From an uncultured Selenomonadales bacterium (GTDB lineage Bacteria; Bacillota; Negativicutes; Selenomonadales; Selenomonadaceae): 11,286 bases of DNA. The stretch spans positions 1 through 11,286 of the forward strand of contig CAMJAZ010000018.1 in assembly GCA_946403735.1 (NCBI GenBank), read 5' to 3'. The translations under genes and the position numbers were made by a program. This document shows positions 6,598 through 11,286 of the stretch, one piece after another. Positions within the stretch are counted from its first letter, which is position 1; each line of letters begins with the position of its first letter. The notes beneath the pieces were generated by a model. That model did no database searches and was not told where the DNA came from. It saw nothing but the letters and a program-made list of their open reading frames with translations.

Positions 6598-8277
6598 ATG
6601 ACGTTTGAAACGATGATTCCGCCGCGCTCCAAAACTGTCTTGGAAGTCACGGGCGAAGTTGCGGAAGATTTTCAATCCAGCAAAGATGCTTATCTTTTAA
6701 TTCAACCTGATTGTGAATACACCGTCACGAAAAGTTTTGACGGCGTCGACGGAAAGTTTGATTCAATTTTAATTCAAAGTTCTGTTATCGGTACGTTGCC
6801 GAAAGATGAACTTGTTAAACTGATTAAATCTGCCGCCGCTAAACTCAATGAACGCGGTACGATACTTTTCACGCTTGACAATATCGCCTTTGCAGATAAC
6901 ATTATGGCGATTTTGCAAGACCAGCCGCCTAAGTTCAAAGTTACGTTGACAAAAGATGAATTGTCCGACGCTATCAAAGACGCTGGAATTAATGAGTATC
7001 GCTCGCTCAATGCATCGCGCAGAGCTAATGTTCCGCAACAGCTTAGGGAAATTTCTAAAAATGAACCGTTGGTTTTTCAACACATTCTTGTAGCTACCGC
7101 TGAAGAATTGCCGCCTAAATATTTAATTCAGTCAATCGTTGGTGAAAAGTTAGTCTGCGCTCCCGTCAGAATCCACCGTCCGAATATGTTTTTGACGACC
7201 GAGCCGAATATTTATACAACGTCTACAACTGTCGAACAACCGTACAGAATTTTTCCGAAGGAACAGTACGAAAATCGCATTATGATTAATCAGCGTATGA
7301 CCTTCCCGACTTTCACTAACGGCGTAAAATTTTTTGACAGCATGAAAAGTCAAGGCTATTTGTACCTTGAGGAAATGGACGACCACCCCGTACTTTGGGA
7401 GCAGTCCTATGAAAAGACGGCGTTTATAAATTTCATCAGCGTACATGCCATTCAAACTTCGACTGAATATCTTGCTGATTATCTGCGCCAATTCAATCCG
7501 AACGTGAAAATTTTTGATAATCAACTGCAAAAACTTTTGCCGCTACGTAACTACGACGAAGAATTTAAACAGGAAGACCGCCCAACTACAATTTTCTTTG
7601 GCGCGTTGAATCGTGATAAAGAGTTTGAAGAAATTTTACCAGTACTGAATGACTTGGCTAAAAAGTACGGGAAAAAGTTGGCGTTTAAAATTTTGGCGCG
7701 TGAAAGTTTATTTGAATCGTTGCAGAGTGAAAATAAAACTTTAATCGGTGATTCGCGCATTTACGAAGGGCAATTTGTACCTTATGAACGCTACGAAAGG
7801 GAACTTTACACGTCAGATATTGCGCTGTTGCCTTTGCAGGATAATAAATTTAATCGCGCTAAGTCTGATTTAAAATTCCTTGAATGCGCGGCTTGCGGTA
7901 CGGTTGCTTTAGCGTCGCCTGTCGTTTATTCAGACGTTGTGAAAGACGGCGAAAACGGCTTTATTTTCTACGACACGAAAGAATTTGCGCAGAAGTTAGA
8001 ATTATTGATTGAAAATCGTGACAAGCGGCGCGAATTGGCAACAGCGGCTTATGATTATGTCAAGCACAATCGCTTGATGAGTCAGCATTATGAAGAGCGT
8101 TTCGATTGGTACAAGGAACTTTTTGCGAAGTTGCCTGAATTGACGGCGGAGGCTCAAGCGCGTATCGATAAAGAGGCGCCGCGCTTTAAAGATGAAGTTC
8201 CTGTAGAAACGACACAAAGAATTGATTCACCTGCAGGAAATAACCGCCAGCTTGCCGAAATAATTATTCCAGTTTAA
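6598..8277 (+). CDS. Two-domain protein: methyltransferase-like N-terminus plus GT4-like glycosyltransferase
   Basis: 559 residues. The N-terminal part (about 14-165) has the layout of a class I methyltransferase-like Rossmann domain: a KFDSILIQSSVIGTLPKDEL stretch, then a helix and LNERGTILFTLDN. It lacks a clear glycine-rich SAM-binding motif, so it may be a degenerate or non-catalytic domain. A middle part (about 166-328) links to the glycosyltransferase domain (about 330-520). That domain begins TTIFFGALNRDKEFEEILPVL and carries ARESLFESL, YEGQFVPYERYERELYTSDIALLPL, KSDLKFLECAACGTVALASPV (Glu429) and VKDGENGFIF. The first Glu of EX7E is not present (Ala421). It is probably a cytoplasmic enzyme working with the preceding glycosyltransferase. 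The sugar and acceptor are unknown. The C-terminal 40 residues look low in structure. Confidence is good for the glycosyltransferase part and moderate for the N-terminal assignment. Confidence 0.8.
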   Translation: MTFETMIPPRSKTVLEVTGEVAEDFQSSKDAYLLIQPDCEYTVTKSFDGVDGKFDSILIQSSVIGTLPKDELVKLIKSAAAKLNERGTILFTLDNIAFADNIMAILQDQPPKFKVTLTKDELSDAIKDAGINEYRSLNASRRANVPQQLREISKNEPLVFQHILVATAEELPPKYLIQSIVGEKLVCAPVRIHRPNMFLTTEPNIYTTSTTVEQPYRIFPKEQYENRIMINQRMTFPTFTNGVKFFDSMKSQGYLYLEEMDDHPVLWEQSYEKTAFINFISVHAIQTSTEYLADYLRQFNPNVKIFDNQLQKLLPLRNYDEEFKQEDRPTTIFFGALNRDKEFEEILPVLNDLAKKYGKKLAFKILARESLFESLQSENKTLIGDSRIYEGQFVPYERYERELYTSDIALLPLQDNKFNRAKSDLKFLECAACGTVALASPVVYSDVVKDGENGFIFYDTKEFAQKLELLIENRDKRRELATAAYDYVKHNRLMSQHYEERFDWYKELFAKLPELTAEAQARIDKEAPRFKDEVPVETTQRIDSPAGNNRQLAEIIIPV

Positions 8278-8285
8278 GTTTAGAT

Positions 8286-8305
8286 TGTTTTAAAATGTTT
8301 TAAAA
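8286..8305 (+). repeat. Direct repeat TGTTTTAAAA, two perfect copies
   Basis: Two adjacent identical 10-base copies lie in the 52-base gap between the second glycosyltransferase and the nfeD-like gene. Each copy contains the palindrome TTTTAAAA. It could be an operator or a chance AT-rich duplication; nothing else supports either. Confidence 0.45.
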
Positions 8306-8313
8306 GCTAGTGA

Positions 8314-8320
8314 AAGGGTG
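8314..8320 (+). promoter_or_regulatory. Probable ribosome binding site for the nfeD-like gene
   Basis: AAGGGTG lies nine bases before ATG 8330. It is weaker than the other sites in the window. Confidence 0.45.
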
Positions 8321-8329
8321 TGACGCTAA

Positions 8330-8692
8330 ATGTTGGGGCTTCAGTTTTTCTCATTTTCGTTGATTTTCTACGTAGTGTTTATGAGCGCGGTACTTGGAAT
8401 TGCCCTTGTAGTGTACATTAGCACACGGACGCCGACGAAAACTAGGCAAGGTACGGACGATTTTATTTTGAGTGAACGCCAGCAAAATGTTAGCGGTTAC
8501 ATCAGTACTGCTGACAAAAGCAGATTTTTAGGCGCGATTGGCACTTGTACAACTGATCTTCGTCCTGCGGGAACTATTCTTGTTGAAGGTGAACCGCTTG
8601 ACGTTGTGACGGAGGGCAATTTTTTAAAGCAAGGTTCAATCGTCAAGATTATCAATGTTGACGGTTCACGCGTCCTTGTACGTCAAATTTGA
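8330..8692 (+). CDS. Short NfeD-like membrane protein with C-terminal OB-fold
   Basis: 120 residues. One membrane helix spans about 8-31 and is followed by a polar linker. A C-terminal domain (about 52-120) of the NfeD OB-fold type has SGYISTADKSRFLGAIGTCTTDLRPAGTILVEGEPLDVVTEG and ends with GSIVKIINVDGSRVLVRQI. The G-x-A-x-T-x-L-R-P-x-G pattern is a hallmark of NfeD C-terminal domains. NfeD proteins are known to be encoded beside flotillin or stomatin genes and to act with them at membrane microdomains. Here floA is the next gene, separated only by a repeat array and a ribosome binding site. The ClpP-like protease domain of long NfeD proteins is absent, so this is the short form. Confidence 0.85.
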   Translation: MLGLQFFSFSLIFYVVFMSAVLGIALVVYISTRTPTKTRQGTDDFILSERQQNVSGYISTADKSRFLGAIGTCTTDLRPAGTILVEGEPLDVVTEGNFLKQGSIVKIINVDGSRVLVRQI

Positions 8693-8712
8693 ATTTAGCT
8701 TAAAGTTGATTC

Positions 8713-8754
8713 CTAAAAGCTAAAAGCTAAAAGCTAATCCCTAAAAGCTAATAA
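8713..8754 (+). repeat. Heptamer array, unit CTAAAAG, six units
   Basis: Units read CTAAAAG three times, CTAATCC, CTAAAAG and CTAATAA, filling most of the nfeD-floA gap. The last unit runs straight into the AAGGAGGT ribosome binding site of floA. CTAAAAG in another register is AAAAGCT, one base from the ACAAGCT unit seen elsewhere in the window. Confidence 0.85.
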
Positions 8755-8760
8755 GGAGGT
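8753..8760 (+). promoter_or_regulatory. Ribosome binding site for floA
   Basis: AAGGAGGT is a near-perfect match to the anti-Shine-Dalgarno sequence and lies eight bases before ATG 8769. Its first two bases are shared with the preceding heptamer array. Confidence 0.75.
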
Positions 8761-8768
8761 TTGAAATT

Positions 8769-9764
8769 ATGGAAGCATTGATAGGCTCAGGAGTAGTTTT
8801 ATTCCTAGCGTTAATAGTATTGGCGGTGTTCCTGCACTTCGTACCGATTGGACTTTGGATTTCAGCATTGGCGGCAAATGTCCACGTAGGAATTTTTACG
8901 TTAATAGGTATGCGTATGCGTCGCGTTCCGCCGTCAAAAATCGTAATGCCACTGATTAAAGCCAATAAAGCTGGTCTTGACGTAAATGTAAATCAGCTTG
9001 AGGCGCATTACCTTGCGGGCGGTAACGTTGACAAAGTGGTTGACGCTTTAATTGCATCGCAACGCGCACAAATTGTACTGCCTTTTGAAAGGTCTGCGGC
9101 GATTGACCTTGCAGGTCGTGACGTTTTGGAAGCGGTACAGATGAGCGTTAATCCTAAAGTTATTGAAACGCCAGTTGTTTCAGCCGTTGCGAAAAATGGT
9201 ATTGAACTGAAAATTAAAGCGCGTGTTACTGTTCGCGCAAATATTGACAGATTAGTAGGCGGCGCTGGTGAACCTACGATTATTGCGCGTGTCGGTGAAG
9301 GTATCGTCACGACGGTCGGCAGTTCCGAAAAACACACTGACGTTTTGGAAAGTCCAGATGATATTTCTAAAACTGTTTTGGGTAAAGGGCTTGACGCTGG
9401 CACCGCGTTTGAAATTTTGTCAATCGATATTGCTGATGTCGACGTTGGACGAAACATTGGCGCACAACTTCAAACTGACCAAGCTGAAGCTGATAAACGT
9501 ATTGCGCAGGCTAAAGCTGAAGAACGTCGCGCTATGGCTGTTGCTCAAGAACAAGAAATGAAAGCTTATACGCAGGAAATGGAAGCTAAAGTCGTCGAGG
9601 CTCAAGCTGAAGTTCCTCACGCTATGGCTAAAGCTCTCATGGATGGTAAAATCGGCGTCATGGATTATTTCAACATGATGAACGTTAAATCCGATACCGA
9701 AATGCGTAACGCCATTAGCCGCGCAGGTGCTACTGAAAGAGCGCGTGTTTCGCACAGTTCGTAA
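8769..9764 (+). CDS. floA: Flotillin-like protein FloA
   Basis: 331 residues, the usual length for bacterial FloA (YqfA/UPF0365). Flotillins scaffold functional membrane microdomains and affect membrane fluidity, secretion and the assembly of membrane complexes. A hydrophobic N-terminal membrane region covers about 5-47. FloA-typical stretches follow: RMRRVPPSKIVMPLIKANKAGL, then NQLEAHYLAGGNVDKVVDALIAS, then LAGRDVLEAVQMSVNPKVIETP. The SPFH/band-7 core runs to about residue 220 and includes ARVGEGIVTTVGSS. A coiled-coil rich in Glu-Ala pairs (about 233-290) follows, then VMDYFNMMNVKSDTEMRNAI near the end. It sits between the nfeD-like gene and a small membrane-anchored gene, an order like the yqeZ-yqfA-yqfB cluster of Bacillus subtilis. 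The identification is firm. Confidence 0.96.
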   Translation: MEALIGSGVVLFLALIVLAVFLHFVPIGLWISALAANVHVGIFTLIGMRMRRVPPSKIVMPLIKANKAGLDVNVNQLEAHYLAGGNVDKVVDALIASQRAQIVLPFERSAAIDLAGRDVLEAVQMSVNPKVIETPVVSAVAKNGIELKIKARVTVRANIDRLVGGAGEPTIIARVGEGIVTTVGSSEKHTDVLESPDDISKTVLGKGLDAGTAFEILSIDIADVDVGRNIGAQLQTDQAEADKRIAQAKAEERRAMAVAQEQEMKAYTQEMEAKVVEAQAEVPHAMAKALMDGKIGVMDYFNMMNVKSDTEMRNAISRAGATERARVSHSS

Positions 9765-9777
9765 GCGGTGAAACGCA

Positions 9778-10182
9778 ATGGATTTTTCACTGTTTGTAAT
9801 TATTTGGATTGTTATACTAATCGTTGAAAATGTTGCTGGTAAGAAAAAGAAAAAATTGCCGCCGAATCAGCCACCTGCTGAAAAAAAGGGAAATACTCAT
9901 TTAAAAATTCCGACGCTTGCTAACGATCCGAATTTTCCCAGCGAAGATGTTACTGTTTTTGAAGATGAAGTTAAACCTGCCGAAGTTCGCGAAATTGGAT
10001 TCACTGAAATGTACAGGCAACGTCAAGCAGATTTAGGAGCGGAAAAAATTTCTGCGCGGACAGTTGAAAATTCTACGGTTGAAAAAAAATCTAGCTTACC
10101 ACTGAATTTAACCGCTGAATCTGCTATGAACGCTATTGTACTTAGTGAAATTTTAGGTAAACCTAAAGCTTTACGTAAATAA
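9778..10182 (+). CDS. Small membrane-anchored protein of unknown function downstream of floA
   Basis: 134 residues, not recognised as a named family. A single membrane helix covers about 3-20 (FSLFVIIWIVILIVENVAG). It is followed at once by a lysine block (KKKKK, residues 22-27), which places the rest of the protein in the cytoplasm by the positive-inside rule. The remainder is Pro-, Lys- and Glu-rich and looks mostly disordered. The last part (about 110-134) could form a helix: SAMNAIVLSEILGKPKALRK. It starts 13 bases after the floA stop with only a weak GCGGTG ribosome binding site, so it is probably coupled to floA, and it is the last gene before the terminator. By position it may be a FloA-associated protein, but that is inference. 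Confidence 0.7.
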   Translation: MDFSLFVIIWIVILIVENVAGKKKKKLPPNQPPAEKKGNTHLKIPTLANDPNFPSEDVTVFEDEVKPAEVREIGFTEMYRQRQADLGAEKISARTVENSTVEKKSSLPLNLTAESAMNAIVLSEILGKPKALRK

Positions 10183-10195
10183 AAATTTTTTCTTA

Positions 10196-10225
10196 GGCGT
10201 CAAAAATCAGACGCCAATTTTTTTT
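10196..10225 (+). terminator. Intrinsic terminator after the floA cluster
   Basis: GGCGTC (10196-10201) pairs with GACGCC (10210-10215) around an eight-base loop, and AA plus eight T follow. The T-run directly touches the GGAGG ribosome binding site of the next gene. It therefore ends the floA operon, but it could also act as an attenuator for that gene. Confidence 0.85.
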
Positions 10226-10230
10226 GGAGG
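10226..10230 (+). promoter_or_regulatory. Ribosome binding site of the GlnQ-like gene
   Basis: GGAGG lies seven bases before TTG 10238 and sets this non-ATG start. It abuts the terminator T-run. Confidence 0.7.
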
Positions 10231-10237
10231 AAATAAC

Positions 10238-10957
10238 TTGATTAAAATTAAAAATTTAAAAAAATCTTTCGGCGATTTGAAAGTTTTGCGCGGAATTGAT
10301 TTAAATATTTCCGAACGTGAAGTCGTCGTGATTATCGGTCCTTCGGGCAGTGGAAAATCTACTTTGCTCCGTTGCATAAATTTTTTAGAAATTCCCACCG
10401 AAGGTTCAATCGAAGTTGACGGAATTAAAATGAATTCTGAAGAAAATGTTAATAAAGTTCGCGAAGAAGTTGGAATGGTTTTTCAAAGATTTAATCTTTT
10501 TCCGCATATGACGGTGCTTGAAAATATTACGTTAGCGCCGATGAAAGTTCGTAAAATTTCGCGCGAAAAAGCAGAAATTACTGCGCAAGAACTTTTAGAA
10601 AGAGTTGGATTAGGCGATAAATCATTTTTTTATCCGAATCAACTTTCTGGCGGGCAACAGCAAAGAGTAGCGATAGCGCGCGCATTAGCGATGAATCCGA
10701 AAGTTATGCTTTTTGATGAACCTACAAGCGCACTTGATCCCGAAATGGTCGGCGAAGTTTTGGACGTTATGCAAAAACTTGCGGAAAGTGGTATGACAAT
10801 GGTTATTGTAACGCACGAAATGGGATTTGCGCGAGAAGTCGGAACGCGACTTTTATTCGTCGACGGCGGTTATATCATTGAAGACGGAAAACCGAAAGAA
10901 ATTTTTGAAAATCCGCGTGAAGAACGTACGAAATTATTTTTATCAAAAATTTTGTAG
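10238..10957 (+). CDS. Polar amino acid ABC transporter ATPase (GlnQ/HisP-like)
   Basis: 239 residues, the usual length for the ATP-binding subunit of polar amino acid importers. It binds ATP on the cytoplasmic face and powers a permease. It has Walker A GPSGSGKST (34-42), a Q-loop region VFQRFNLFPHMTVLENI, the signature LSGGQQQRVAIARAL, Walker B VMLFDEPTSALDPEMVGEVL and the H-loop in VTHEMGFAREV. FNLFPHMTVLENI, DPEMVGEVL and THEMGFAREV are typical of the GlnQ group. The TTG start is set by the GGAGG ribosome binding site. No permease or binding-protein gene is in the window, and the next gene is convergent, so this ATPase is not in an operon with its usual partners on the 3' side. The amino acid carried cannot be told. 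Confidence 0.92.
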   Translation: MIKIKNLKKSFGDLKVLRGIDLNISEREVVVIIGPSGSGKSTLLRCINFLEIPTEGSIEVDGIKMNSEENVNKVREEVGMVFQRFNLFPHMTVLENITLAPMKVRKISREKAEITAQELLERVGLGDKSFFYPNQLSGGQQQRVAIARALAMNPKVMLFDEPTSALDPEMVGEVLDVMQKLAESGMTMVIVTHEMGFAREVGTRLLFVDGGYIIEDGKPKEIFENPREERTKLFLSKIL

Positions 10958-10974
10958 AAAAATAATTTTTCAAT

Positions 10975-11015
10975 AAAAAAATCTCCTGCGAAAAAAATTT
11001 TGTAGGAGATTATTT
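10975..11015. terminator. Bidirectional terminator between convergent genes
   Basis: AATCTCCT (10980-10987) pairs perfectly with AGGAGATT (11004-11011), and further weak pairs extend inward. T-rich sequence follows on the + strand (11011-11017), and an A-run (10974-10981) gives a T-run on the - strand. It would stop transcription of the GlnQ-like gene from the left and the HepT-like gene from the right. Confidence 0.85.
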
Positions 11016-11286
11016 TTATTCACTTTCGGCAAGAATTTTTTCAATTTGCAATTTCATCTCTAAAAAACTTTTTGTAACAGTATTATAAACGTCAGTCATA
11101 TTTAACGTTTCGTATTTGTGAGCTACTATATCTCTAAATCCTGCCGCTTTTTTCCATTCAATTTCAGGATAATTTTTTCTAAATTCTTGCGACAAATTTT
11201 TTGTAAGTTCGCCTATATTTATTGCCGCCATTCCGACTGCGTGTTTTATCAATTCATCTTCCAAAAATTCTTCAAGTTTTTTATCG
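11016..11286 (-). CDS. hepT: HepT-like ribonuclease toxin / DUF86 protein (5' end outside window)
   Basis: 89 codons are visible. A TTG at 11264 could be read as a start, but the frame continues open to the right edge (reading DKKLEEF just before it), so the N-terminus is outside the window. HepT-type features are INIGELTKNLSQEFRKNYPEIEWKKAAGFRDIVAHKY. This holds the R-x4-H-x-Y motif (R-DIVA-H-K-Y) of HEPN RNases. Characterised HepT proteins are RNases neutralised by a MntA nucleotidyltransferase that AMPylates the Tyr of this motif. All three motif residues are present here, so the toxin appears intact in the visible part. An MntA-like gene is expected just upstream, off the window, but is not seen. 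The codon use is more AT-rich than in most of the window, as is common for mobile toxin-antitoxin pairs. Confidence 0.85.
   Translation of the reverse strand, partial: DKKLEEFLEDELIKHAVGMAAINIGELTKNLSQEFRKNYPEIEWKKAAGFRDIVAHKYETLNMTDVYNTVTKSFLEMKLQIEKILAESE

Noticed and set aside
7150..7530. 126-codon - strand reading frame opposite the second glycosyltransferase
   Set aside because: It is antisense to a clear gene and shows no recognisable domain.
8713..8754. Repeat array as a CRISPR or small CRISPR-like locus
   Set aside because: The units are 7 bases in direct tandem without spacers, and no cas genes are present.
9008..9457. 149-codon - strand reading frame opposite floA
   Set aside because: It is antisense to floA, its Ser/Thr/Ala composition reflects the reverse of floA codons, and it has no ribosome binding site or known motif.
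9268..9561. 97-codon + strand reading frame inside floA
   Set aside because: It is out of frame within the well-supported floA gene, with no ribosome binding site and a low-complexity Lys/Leu-rich product.
10152..10167. Inverted repeat TTTAGGT / ACCTAAA
   Set aside because: It has only a two-base spacer and lies within coding sequence. It cannot form a normal hairpin loop, and nothing else points to an operator.

Overview
The window looks like part of a chromosome of an AT-rich diderm Firmicute, most likely a member of the Negativicutes (Selenomonas-like). This is an inference. It rests on the mix of a Gram-negative style type I secretion ABC exporter with Firmicute-type genes (a short NfeD plus FloA, a GlnQ-like ATPase, AGGAGG ribosome binding sites, and frequent TTG/GTG starts). 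No rRNA or tRNA was seen. All genes are on the + strand except the last, which is convergent.

Region 1 (1-3981): the C-terminal 599 or so residues of a HlyB/RaxB-type exporter ATPase, whose N-terminal C39-like domain lies off the left edge. A leucine-carboxyl-methyltransferase-like enzyme fused to a C-terminal STAS domain follows. A radical SAM protein of the AmmeMemoRadiSam family (AmrS) overlaps its 3' end by 25 bases.

Region 2 (3981-5212): a free-standing GIY-YIG endonuclease-like gene with NUMOD3 and NUMOD1 repeat modules. Its ribosome binding site overlaps the amrS stop codon. Its base and codon use is more AT-rich than its neighbours, so it is probably a mobile homing-type gene.

Region 3 (5283-8277): two glycosyltransferases. 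The first is a GT4-like enzyme. The second has a degenerate methyltransferase-like N-terminus and a GT4-like C-terminus. With the exporter they suggest a locus for export and glycosylation of a large surface protein, though no such substrate is visible here.

Region 4 (8330-10182): a short NfeD-like OB-fold membrane protein, FloA flotillin, and a small membrane-anchored protein of unknown function. This is a probable membrane-microdomain operon, and it ends at a clear intrinsic terminator.

Region 5 (10196-11286): a GlnQ-like ABC ATPase whose ribosome binding site directly abuts that terminator. It is convergent, through a shared bidirectional terminator, with a 5'-truncated HepT-like gene on the - strand.

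An unusual theme is short heptanucleotide tandem arrays at gene borders (units close to GAATTAA, ACAAGCT, TAGGAAG and CTAAAAG). They overlap a start codon, a stop codon and a ribosome binding site, and one array is translated within amrS.
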